Source of the DNA: Nymphaea colorata
Taxonomy: Eukaryota > Streptophyta > Magnoliopsida > Nymphaeales > Nymphaeaceae
Length of the DNA: 64,000 bases
Assembly (NCBI RefSeq): GCF_008831285.2
Contig: NC_045141.1
Location: 6,901,224 to 6,965,223 of the forward strand
Direction of reading: 5' to 3'
The notes under the pieces were generated by a model that did no database searches, had not been told where the DNA came from, and worked only from the letters and a program-made list of their open reading frames with translations. The position numbers and the translations under genes were made by a program. Of this stretch, positions 22,918 to 33,329 are shown piece after piece. Positions within the stretch are counted from its first letter, which is position 1; each line of letters opens with the position of its first letter.

Positions 22918-23090
22918 TAGGGTGGAGATAGGTATGGGCAATTGCCCGGACAGAGCGTCAAAAAATACATATTTTTATATTGACTTTTTAAGGACATTTT
23001 TCCCATTAACATATTGATGCTGTTTAAAAAAATTAAAATTTATTACTAATGCCCCTTAGCCAGAAATTTCTGACTCCACTACTGCTAACA
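22918..23090. repeat. Short hAT-type MITE remnant, copy B
   Basis: Starts AGTAGGGTGGAGATAGG and ends TTTCTGACTCCACTACTG, so the ends are inverted and eroded. The interior GGGCAATTGCCCGGAC and GCCCCTTAGCCAGAAATTTC are shared in style with copies A and D. No clear 8-bp duplication. Confidence 0.5.
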
Positions 23091-23332
23091 AGCTGAGATC
23101 ACCTTCTTTAACAGAATTAAGCAAATAAATCATTCAGCCAACTAAGAACGACCATGCACTGCCACCCATAGATTCAAGAAACAGTTATCAGTCTATCAAG
23201 TTTGTTGGCTTGGTCATCATTTTCTCTAGTACTCCGATATTCTATGTTATTGTGACATTAAGGCGATGTAAGTTGGTGATCATGAAAGTGCTTTGTGAAT
23301 TTGTATTATGTTTTAGATTTTCATGCATCCGG

Positions 23333-23485
23333 TGGCGGAGGTACATGGGAGCGGGTGTTGGCAATTGTCACACGAGGCCCACAAAGTATTTTATTTTCAT
23401 AATAGTATCTTGAAATATTTAATTGTTTATATACACTGAAGTTTTTTAATGTATGCCCCTCTAACTAAAATTTCGATAATGGGAT
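23333..23485. repeat. Short hAT-type MITE remnant, copy D
   Basis: Starts GGTGGCGGAGGTACATGG, contains GTTGGCAATTGTCACACGAG and ends in ATGCCCCTCTAACTAAAATT. The order is the same as in copy B, but the final inverted end has been lost. The poly-C tract follows 25 bases later. Confidence 0.45.
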
Positions 23486-23509
23486 CGAGAGCAGACAGAT
23501 GTCGCGCCG

Positions 23510-23530
23510 CCCCCCCCCCCCCCCCCCCCC
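23510..23530. repeat. Poly-C tract of 21 bases
   Basis: A pure run of C in otherwise AT-rich DNA. Such tracts are rare in plant genomes and prone to length error in sequencing. Confidence 0.95.
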
Positions 23531-23904
23531 GCGAGATAATTTATAACAATTGTGCATTAGATGCATATTGTAAGAAACAAGGTCCTAAAATATTTGGCAT
23601 CCACAAGTAGGTAGGTTTATAAGGTCCCACAGCACATGACATGTTTCACTTATTCATTTTCACCTATGCAACTTACTTGAGGGTAAGTAGGAGGTTATAT
23701 AACCCCTGACCCTTGAGGCATGTCCAACCTACTTTACAAAATAATATTTAAAATAAGTGTGTGGTTATGATAATATGTCTATTTTTTTATGGTCATGTCA
23801 AAGCACTGCATGCATGCACATTTATCTTGTGTACTCTCTTATGTTGACATGCAGTGTGCCTGAACTGGCTGATCGAATTCATTTGTTTGAAAAGGTTCAG
23901 CTTT

Positions 23905-23982
23905 GTGGCGAATTTGAGACCGAGTTATGTGCACCACCCTGCTTCGTGGCGAATTTGAGACCGAGTTATGTGCACCACCCTG
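23905..23982. repeat. 41-bp tandem duplication
   Basis: The unit starting GTGGCGAATTTGAGACCGAG is repeated almost exactly at an offset of 41 bases. Confidence 0.93.
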
Positions 23983-24990
23983 GCATTCGCAACAAGCGTA
24001 CGCCGGGGGTGGACCCTACTATATGTTAGTAAAGTTTCAATGTTGACCTTAGTGAATGAAAAGGTATATATCCATATTTAATTGAATGTCCTTACTACAT
24101 ATATGTAAAGTTTCATAAATGACTTTTGTGTCAGAAAAGGTACATGTGCATATTTACTTGAATGCCTTTGCATTGCACGGTCGCAGCATATACGTACTTA
24201 ACCTTCACGTTGCATGCATTCTTATGCACGAAGGAAGGAAGACGGTCAGGAAGAAGAAAACAGGAGAGAGAGGTTCCTGGTGAAGGAAGGAATGAGAGAG
24301 GAGGTTGCCAGCAAAAAGCCTTGGCCTTGAAGCAGAAATGACAGGAATAACAACAAAAGAAAAGGACGGTGAGTTCACAATGATTTCACTATGGTTTTTT
24401 GTTCTCAGACATTAAATGAGAAAGGCAATGTAATGGCTTCTACAGGGTTTTTTTCGACCATTGGACATTCGAAGAAATCGAAAAAGCAATTTATGACGAA
24501 CTAAAGGCGAAGGTGATGGCATAGCTTAAAAAGGAAGAAAATGTCGACACAACAAGTAACAAGTGCATCTTTGTTTAGGTCGTAAATAATGTTACCGACG
24601 AAATAATGAGTGCATCCCAGTTCATGTGGTAGATAATGTTACGATGTAACAGGCTTGAGATAGTTTGCTTGAGATAAAAAAATCAAAATCATGGCATAAT
24701 AAATGCGTGAGATAATGACTTCTATGGATAACTTGATGCAATCCAATTTATTTCATTATACTTTGTAACCATTCCTCTAGTTGTTGATCAATGGAATAGG
24801 AGAAGACACATGGGTAAACAGAAACGAGATAATGCAAGCACGTAACGAAAGGTGCTTACGAAGTAATGAGATAACAGTGAGTCTACCACGAAGGCTAGGA
24901 ATGGTAACATATACAGAGATAACAATGAGCCTACCACTAAATGGTTTAAGATAAGGTCCGATCGATGGACTTTATGGGGAGATAATGTTG
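23983..24990. other. Left flank of the Mutator-like district
   Basis: Purine-rich stretch at 24230-24360, then many GAGATAATG-type words from about 24590 to 25040. The same word style dominates the tandem arrays after 28 kb. No terminal inverted repeat could be fixed. Confidence 0.4.
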
Positions 24991-24991
24991 A

Positions 24992-27860
24992 ATGTTATTT
25001 GATGGAAGGTATTTATGCATGAAACAAATAATTCATGAGATAATGTTAAAACGTTATCTATCGAGTGTATATATTATAGATGGCGTAGTGTATGAAATAT
25101 CTACATCATCAGATGATGAAATGATGTATCCTGAAGAACGTGCTCTTTCTGTAGGAATGGAGTTCAAGACGGAGGAAACTGAAGAATGTGGTCTTGTTGT
25201 AGGATTGGATCTTCCTACTATAGGAATGGAGTTTGAGATGGAGGATCTTGAAGAGCGTGCTCCTGCTGTACAGACGCAACATACAGTTTCTACAATTCTT
25301 ATGCTTTTAGCTATGGGTTCAATGTAAGGAAGGGTAGGATGGAGAGAAACACATAGTGCATGGTTGTGTGAAGGTTATATGCTCCAGTCCATTTGAAGTG
25401 CAGCAGGTAATACTGTTTCACGAAGCCCTGCTCTGGAAAAGTCATCTACATGTAGCATCAAGGTCATTCAAAAGAACCAACTAAAGTAACAAGAGAAAGA
25501 GCTTAATGGACATAAAAAGAACCTGTACCCTTAGAATTCACAAGCTTATCATGTGGATTTTCTGAAAATATTTCAATCTCATTCTTTTACGTTGGCAAAA
25601 GATGGTCCATCAGGGAACCTAACTCTTGCATGCTAGAAGAGAAGCGGCTCTTTTTGCATCCTCTTTTGAAGCACTTGATGGCCCCTCAACACAATGAATG
25701 GGGGCATTGGAAGGGAGAACCACGTGACAAGTGACACCATCCAAATCATCAAAATAAATGAACTCTGGGGCAGGATTAACAAAGATGGAAGAGATAAGTA
25801 ACATATTTAACCAAGCACAAAATTGATACATGGTGCGGTTGTTCTGTCAATTTGGAGCTAGGAAGGTGTCCAAATGAAAAATATTGTATTCGTGTAGTGG
25901 CGATCAACACAAACATCCATTGATACTTTATCGCATGAGCCACATGTTGTCGCATCACAAATTGTCATTGTCGCATGTTGAAATAAGCAAGCTGGCTGAT
26001 GGTGTAGGTATACTGCCAAGGAAGGCATATTACTGGTTTGTTAAGTAGAAAGTGGTCATGAGAATGTCCTATTCACAGACATGGATCATAAAAATCACTT
26101 GAGTATAAAAAGGATAGAATCAATGAAAGGAGGAGAAATTATGACATTGATCGAATCCATTCAGAAAAGATTAAGCAAAGACACAAGTTTCTACAACGCC
26201 ATTCAGATGGACAAGGATGGTTATGCTATAAATATCTTCTCGACAAATTTGAGGTCTAGCTTAGGCGATGTGCTTATTTTTGACACAACCATGGAGGTCA
26301 ATACCCATAGGTGGCCCTTTGCTCACTTTGTGGGGGTGAACCATCATTCCAAAAGTTGCATTTTGGCGGCCCATTATACTTTGATCAGACTACTGAGACA
26401 TTTGAGTGGTTGTTCAAGGTTCCGAGGCCATAAACGGGAAGCACCCCAAAGTTGTACTGACTAATGGTGACAATGCAATAGCAGCTGCAATGTTCTTTGT
26501 ATGGCCAGAAGCGCATTATCGTTTGTGTTTGTGACATATATCCAAAATGCAGCGAAGAACATAGGGCATGTAATGAATCAGAAAACTGGCTTTAAGGAGA
26601 GTTTTGCAAATTGTGCCATTAAGTGCGAAGATGGTGAGACGGTTGAATGTATGTGGACATAAATGATTGAAACATATAACCTATACAAAGAAAAGTGGGC
26701 ATTGGCATATAGAAGACAAAACTTTTGTGCTGACATGATAAGCACACAAAGAGGAGAAAGCATGCATGCTGCGCTGAAAAGGGGATTATACTTTTACTTA
26801 TAAATATGTCATTTCATGGAACATGACAGATTTTTGGATGATCTTAGTGACTATGAGCTTGAAAACAATGTCAAAGCATTTGTTTGTCACCCTCAAAGTC
26901 TCGGTATGAATATCTTTGAGCGAACTGAAGTTGTGTACACACCAATTGCATTTGAATGATTTAAGGAGGAGGCAATTCAAGCGACTAACTGTGACATAGA
27001 ATTACATTAACAACAAAGAAGCTGCTGTGTATATCATGTAATAAAAAGGGAGATGGATTCGACTAAGATCAATGATGGTTCATGAGCTACATCATCGAAA
27101 CAGGTGATGTCAAATATTCTTGTAAGGAATTTGAATTTAAAGGTATTTTGTGTTGTCATGCCCTACTCTCGATTGAGATTCGGGAACTGCCAGAGAGATA
27201 CATCCTAGGTAGATGGACCAAAAATGTAAAAATGGACTTAATGAAGATTTCTCTTGAAATTCCTTCCTATGATGTCAACTATCCCACAGCTTTTCTTGCT
27301 ATTAGCATCTGTGCAGGACACTGATGTATGTTACAAACCTAGCAGCAAAAAACGACCAAGCTTATGAACACATGATGTAGTTGGTGAATGTAGTTGTAGA
27401 GAACGTTTCAAATCTATACTGTGACAACAACGTGGCAATGAAAAGCCAACCAGAAGTAACAGGTCCTATCACCCAAAACTCCTTGAAGAGGAAGAAAAGC
27501 ATGGCTCTACTAATATGGTGTTCGATAATGTCATGGTGAAGATTGAAAAACACAATGACACCAGTCTATCGGTCACTGCTTTCAAAAGGAAGCCAGATAG
27601 GAGTTTGCATAGGACAAAAAGTGCCCTGGAGAAAAGAGGCAAGTCTAGGAAAATCAAGCAAGAAAATCGTCCTCAACAAGTTGATTATGTTTCATACACA
27701 AACAGTGCAGTTGAGACCTGCATGCCATCCACATGTATGCAAGATGTATATGATCACGGTGATTTTATGAAATTCTTGATAAGTTTCTTGTATTATACAT
27801 ATTATGTATGTTTAAACTTTAAGCACATTCTGATAATCGATTTTGTGTAATTGTTACCGT
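24992..27860 (+). pseudogene. FAR1/FRS-type Mutator-like (MULE) transposase, decayed
   Basis: The plus strand preserves the domain order of FAR1-like MULE proteins across broken frames. An acidic N-terminal piece lies at 25080-25327 (two VGMEF/IGMEF starts). The FAR1 DNA-binding region runs from about 25831 (RCGCSVNLELG, then KYCIRVVAINTNIHPL). The MULE core is at 26140-26345 (FYNAIQMDKDGYAINIFSTN, FDTTMEVNTHRWPFAHFVGV, NHHSKS), with the first catalytic aspartate in FDTT, and continues in other frames past 26400. The SWIM zinc finger is at 27107-27190 (YSCKEFEFKGILCCHALL). It is followed by PERYILGRWTKNVK and a basic C-terminal tail. More than five stops or frame shifts are present, so it is dead. 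Host FAR1/FRS transcription factors share this architecture, but those are intact. The decay and repeat context favour a transposon. Confidence 0.85.
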
Positions 27861-27999
27861 GCTGCAGGGATTTAGTTTATCAATCCCAATAGTACCCAAT
27901 TCTCTCAATGTATGATACAATAAATAATTTTGTAACAACCTTTAAGATGGAGACGCAATAATGTGATAACTACACACAAACCTGGTGCAAGAATGGATA

Positions 28000-28660
28000 T
28001 GAGAGTATCCGATAATGACAAGAAGGGCCTAAATAGATACATGAGAGTGAGATAACAATACATCTGCCAAGAAGACAAAAATAGAGCAGAGATGAATTAA
28101 TGCGATCACGACATAAAGGGCCATGCAAATAAATTAATGTGACAAAACAATGAGCTAACAACGAGTCTACATTAAAGAGAGATCATGATAATAGCAGGAA
28201 GGGCCTGAACGGATACGAGAAAATAAGATAACAACGCGTCTGCCAAGAAGATGATAAGAGAACGGAGACGAAATAATGTGATCACAACATAAAGGAATAT
28301 GCGTATAAATTAACATAATGAAACAATGAGATAACAACAAGTTTACATTAACGTGAGAACGTGATAACGACAGAAAGGGCCTGAACAGACACGAGAGAAT
28401 GAGACAACGACGCATTTGCCAAGACTATGATAAAAGAATGGAGACAGACTAATACAATCACAACATAAAGGGTTGTGCAAATAAATTAATGGAACGAAAC
28501 AATGAGATAATGACGAGTCTACATTAACGAGAGAACACAATAACGACAAGAAGGGCCTGAATGGATATGAGAGAATGAGATAACAACATATATGCCAAGA
28601 AGACAATAAGTAAATAGAGACAATGAGATAACAACGAGTCTGCCATACCAGTTTATTATA
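28000..28660. repeat. Tandem array, period about 176 bp
   Basis: The word AAGGGCCTGAA (with variants) recurs at about 28024, 28199, 28375 and 28551, giving steps of 176-178 bp. Each unit also carries GAGATAACAACG, TCTGCCAAGAAGA and a CACAACATAAAGG block. About 3.7 copies, with a decayed further copy near 29220. Many units contain GATAA words. Confidence 0.85.
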
Positions 28661-28990
28661 TGAGGGAACCACATGCGATATGTACTATCGGCCGCTCTTT
28701 ATGACACACATTTGGCTGCATTTAGTGAAGCCATCAATTATTGTAGCTACATTAAATGAATGTAGTTTATAACGCACACCACACAACGTCTGAGCAACAT
28801 TCCTCCCTCTACTCTATTGCGACAGCACAAAAAATGGAAACGTAACACCATGAAATGTATTGTGATATGTGGGTGCATTAAATGTGGCATGGTGGGAACA
28901 ATTTGGATTATACTCGTAAAATACTTTGACACTGTATGGATTGCAACAATACATATCAATACACAACACAAATAAGATAACAATGGAAGA
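28640..28990. repeat. Dispersed repeat, first copy
   Basis: Begins near TACCAGTTTATTAT, contains CATGCGATATGTACTATCG, CATTTGGCTGCATTTA, ACACACAACGTC and a later GGTGCATTAAATGTGGCATG block. The same ordered words recur at 31855-32100 and 32210-32460. Confidence 0.8.
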
Positions 28991-29479
28991 TGATAAGTTA
29001 TCGATGAGACGATTTAATGCGATGGCAACAAAATAATGTGATAATGCAACTACAGGATTTATTATACGATTGCTTATCTCACACACATACTATAGGAAGG
29101 GCTGTGTGAATTAGATAACAATGGAATTCATGATAAATATGGACACTAAATATGCAATAAATTAACGTAACGATACAATGACACAACGAGTGTATAATAA
29201 TGATAGAATGTGATAATGACAGGAAGCCTGGAACAATTGCGAGAGAATGAGATAACAATGCATCTGCCTAAAGATGATAAGCAAACGAAGACAAATGCGA
29301 TAAGCACACTTATATGATTGTTGCGTTTACAATTGCATTAATTAAAAGAAAAGGTTACAATGATGCAAGAATTAATAGAAATGGTTACAAAGATGATATT
29401 ATTCAAATTTCAGAACATTTACTTACTTGAAGCCAATTTCCAATAGATATTCTATTACTATTGGTAACATTAGCTTGGG

Positions 29480-30530
29480 TAAGGTAGATTTCTTTCCTAA
29501 CGTTATCTCCTACATAAATTTCATCATGAACACACCGTAGTCATAGTTGTTTCTTTGCTGTAGACATTTTTCCTGGTAAAAGTTTGTATTCATCCAACGT
29601 TTTGGATGCCGAAGACATGTTGGAGACAATATTTCTGCAAAATAACCAAAACTTATTAAGGAAATAAAAAGGAGTTATCCTAATAGTCTAAAGAGGTTAA
29701 ACTGCACACCAGTCTAGAGGCCTTCTGCAATTTGGTAGTCATCATAGCTTATGCATGAGTCATATATCTGTACTTGTTTTTTAGCATTGTGACATACAAC
29801 ACCCAATGTGCCTTCTCCACCCACACAAAAGGAAATTAAACCTAAAATAGATGGACGTTAGACAACAGCTAGATTAGAGTAACTAAGAGCAATAGATTTA
29901 GGAATCTATAGAAAGAGGAACAACCATTTCAACATCAGTGATGGATTGGTTCTTAATTTTCGAAACATTTTCTATGACATCTGTAATCATAGCCGCAATA
30001 TCATCCATTAGTGAAAACAACACTTGTTGTTAAACATTCGTCAGTTTGATCAATACTAATCACAATGTGAATGTTACTTAATGGAATAAGATGAAGGATA
30101 TGTACCATGAGATCCTATCTTATAGGATACCTACCAAGTCCTAGACTCTGATGTGTACGCTCTACAAAGTCAACAAAATAATTGAGACTAATATTCATTA
30201 CTTGCTTGCAAGGGAGGAAGACTTCAATGTAAATAGAGAGTAGATCATCCCTAAGTTCTCTCAAACGTGTCTTGGACTCACCAGCTGGTTGCTGGACTTG
30301 TGGGCTGCTTTGCTAGACTCACTGGCTCTTTTCTGGTCGAACATCTTTTGGATTCGCCCACAGGTTTGGTGGCATCATCGGCAGGCTTGCTAGCATCGCC
30401 GGCTGCTTTTCTGGTTGAACACGTCCTTGTTGTTGCAATGCTAGGCAAACTTATGGTGTTGATGGTTTGTTTATCTCTCTGCATGGAGTCTCTCTTCATT
30501 TCTACCTCAATTTGCACTAATCTATTCTAA
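29480..30530 (-). pseudogene. Ulp1-like (C48) protease fragment of MULE type, decayed
   Basis: On the minus strand, frame-broken blocks keep the order of a Ulp1/SENP-type cysteine protease. A lysine/threonine-rich lead is at 30278-30517 (RTCSTRKAAGDASK). A helical block follows near 30130-30270 (ELRDDLLSIYIEV...YFVDFVERTHQSL). The histidine motif WVEKAHWVLYV is at about 29790-29820, then YDSC, and the cysteine box is NNYDYGVFMMKFM at about 29515-29553. In active enzymes the cysteine box is D-C-G; here it is D-Y-G, so the catalytic cysteine is gone. Such protease genes are carried by several plant MULE families, placed tail to tail with the transposase, which fits its convergent orientation to the FAR1-type remnant about 1.6 kb away. 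Confidence 0.72.
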
Positions 30531-30779
30531 ACCACCTCTTTTGTTATGGGAAAACACATGAAAATATCACTCCCGCCGATGAGCCAACATCTGTTTTGGG
30601 TTAATGATGTTGATTTATTTTCAAAAGTTATGTAAATTGTCATGTTCTCCTATAACAACAGTACTAACACTTATGTTCAATGCTTGAGCAGCGCTAATAC
30701 TGCACAAAACGGATTATCTCATTTATGATATATGCATATGATTGTCATATATATATATGTGTGTAACAACAATATTATC

Positions 30780-31800
30780 TCATCCATGAAGTAAACATAT
30801 AATTGTCATATACATATATGTAAGAATGATATCTAATTGACATGTATGTCCATACCAAGCTTATGGTCATGTTTGAGCATCAGAGTACTGCTTGAAAGAT
30901 ATATATACACGTATGGTTTTCATATGTGCACAATCGATCAATAATAGTGATGTTTATGTCACATTTTGATCATTACAAATCATATATTCAAATTAGATAT
31001 AGATAAATGACAACTAATTGATGTGTATGACCATACCAAGCTTATGTTCACGTTTGAACATCGGTAGTACTGCTCAAATATACATATATAAACATATGGT
31101 TTCTATATATGCACAATCGATCAATGACAATGGTGCCCATATCAAATTTTGATCATTGCAAATCATATGTTCAAATTAGATATAGATACTTGAAAACTAA
31201 TTAATGTGTATATCCATACCAAGCTTATCTCCACGTGTGAGCATCAATAATACTGCACAAACATATATACACACATATGGTTTTCATATGTGCACAATCG
31301 ATCAATGATAACAGTGCTTATGAGAAATTGCGATCATTGCAAATCATATGTTCAAATTAGATATAGCTAAATGACAACCTAATTGACATGTATATCCATA
31401 CTAAGCTTATGTTTACATTAGAGCATTGTATGGATATGTGCACAATATATACACATATGGTTTTCATATGTGCACAATTGATCAATGATAACAATGCTTA
31501 TGTCACATTTGGATCATTGTGAATCATATGTTCAAATTAGATCTTTGTTAAATGACAACCCAATTGATATTAAGCTTATGTTCACGTTTGAGCATCGATA
31601 GTAATTCTCAAAGATATATATACATATATGGTTTCCATATGTGCACTACTAATCAATGATAATGGTGCTTATGTCACATTTTGATCATTGAAAATCATTT
31701 GTTCACATTAGATCTTAGATAAATGACAACTTAACTGACGTGTATATCGATATGTACACAATTGTTTGATAGTACTGCTCATCCATATGATAGTCACACT
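30780..31800. repeat. Tandem array, period about 180 bp
   Basis: The word GCACAATCGATCAAT (with variants) recurs at about 30928, 31111, 31292, 31472 and 31641. Each unit also contains ACCAAGCTTATGTTCACG, a TACATATATA run, CATATGGTTTTCATATG and CATTTTGATCATT...AAATCATATGTTCAAATTAG. At least five copies. Not related in sequence to the neighbouring arrays. Confidence 0.9.
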
Positions 31801-31854
31801 ACAACTTCAAAAATGAAAATCTATTTTTGTAGAAGCATAAAATAACGCATTCGG

Positions 31855-32100
31855 CTATACCAGTTTATTATCTGAGAGGGAACAACATGCGATATGTACT
31901 ATCGCCTATTGTTTTTGACACCCATTTGGCTGCATTAAATGAATGCAATCGATAAAACATAACACACAACGTCCAAGCAACATTCTTGTGCACTATCATG
32001 TGTTCATTAGCAACAAAAAACATGTAAATGTAGCATTGTGATTTTTACTATTGCATGCGGGTGCATTAAATGTGGCATGGCGGGAACAATTGGGACTATA
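31855..32100. repeat. Dispersed repeat, second copy
   Basis: TACCAGTTTATTATCTGAG, CATGCGATATGTACTATCG and GGTGCATTAAATGTGGCATG in the same order as at 28640-28990. Confidence 0.82.
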
Positions 32101-32199
32101 TGCATAAATGCCTAAACGGATATGAAAAAATGAGATAACAACTCGTCCGCCGAAAGGCAATAAGTAAACAAAGGATTCGTTATATGATTGCTTATCTCA

Positions 32200-32470
32200 C
32201 ATGCAATCAGCTGAGTAAGAACAACACATGATATGTACCATCAGATGTTGTTTCTGATACCAATTTGGCTGAATTTAATGAAGTCATCAATTGTTGCAGC
32301 TGCACTAAATGAACGTGGTCAATGACACACAACACACAACATCCAAGCAATATTTTTATGCACTATCGTGTGTTCATTCAGCAGTACAAAACATGCAAAT
32401 GTATTGTCACATGCAGGTGCACTAAATGTGGCGACTTGAACAATTTGGACTACATTCATAAATACAAGAG
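32200..32470. repeat. Dispersed repeat, third copy
   Basis: ACACATGATATGTACCATC, CCAATTTGGCTGAATTTAAT, ACACACAACATCCAAGCAAT and GGTGCACTAAATGTGGCGAC in the same order as the other copies. Confidence 0.78.
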
Positions 32471-32499
32471 AGGCAGCATGTAATATCTCATTTCAAAAG

Positions 32500-33165
32500 G
32501 TGATGATAATGAAGAAGGGGAAACGTAATTTGTTCAATGATGATATAGATAGGATTGTTCATGAACTCAGCCCAAAGAAATGGATTAGCAATATCGTAGG
32601 TATTATCTCATTAACGCAACTGTTAGGGAATATGGTAGGTGGATCATTTATATAGTTTGTCTTTTCCTCACAATTTTTGCAAGATGCAATGGAGTTAATG
32701 CAACAAAGACTTGTGAATGAAAAGCGCTGCATTCTCAATCTTGTTGTCATAATAGTTTACTTTTTTAAATAGATTTATAGCTTCTTTGACCTATGACATT
32801 CTTTATGTTCTTCTATCTTGATGTAAAGAGTGCAATCCATCGACAGCCCTTCGGTTGTGGTTTCATGCATGCTTATGCTTTCTGACCTATTGCTGAACTC
32901 GTTTGAAGTGGTTCTACTTCCAACCTTGTGGGAAAAGTGCCATAATTGGGTATTATACGTTTTCAACATGCAGAACAAAGCTTATTTATACTACAATTCA
33001 ATGCAAATGTATGATCCAATACTGCATGATTTGTGGTTCATGAAAGAATCCTTAAAGAGTTAGTGCAGAATCAACACGATTCGGTGGCATTTTTTTCATA
33101 GGAAGGAAGCTCCCCACCAAAACAATGGCTACAATTGTGGTGTTTTCATCATCAAATACACATAA
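32500..33165 (+). pseudogene. Second Ulp1-like (C48) protease fragment
   Basis: On the plus strand, 32830-33063 is open and contains VVLLPTLWEKCHNWVLYVFN, the usual strand-loop carrying the catalytic histidine (here HNW rather than HW). It is followed by NKAYLYYNSM in the aspartate position, where the expected D is replaced by N. After a frame break, NNGYNCGVFIIKYT (33121-33162) gives an intact cysteine box (N-C-G), then a TAA. Upstream, 32509-32590 has KKGKRNLFNDDIDRIVHELS. Orientation is opposite to the 29.5-30.5 kb copy. It is probably from a second MULE insertion or a rearranged copy. Not functional. Confidence 0.75.
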
Positions 33166-33329
33166 GAAATTTACAATAACAACGAACCTATTTGTATGAG
33201 ACAAATTCGTGCAATAACACAACTGCATGATTAGTTTTACGATACACTCAAATAAAATCATGTCCAAAAAAACAAGATAGCTACTCAGACAAATTAAATG
33301 AAACAACAACACTGTATGAAATTCTTTTA

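Noticed and set aside
25619-25958. Minus-strand frames opposite the FAR1 region
   Set aside because: They are shadows of the plus-strand FAR1-type coding remnant.
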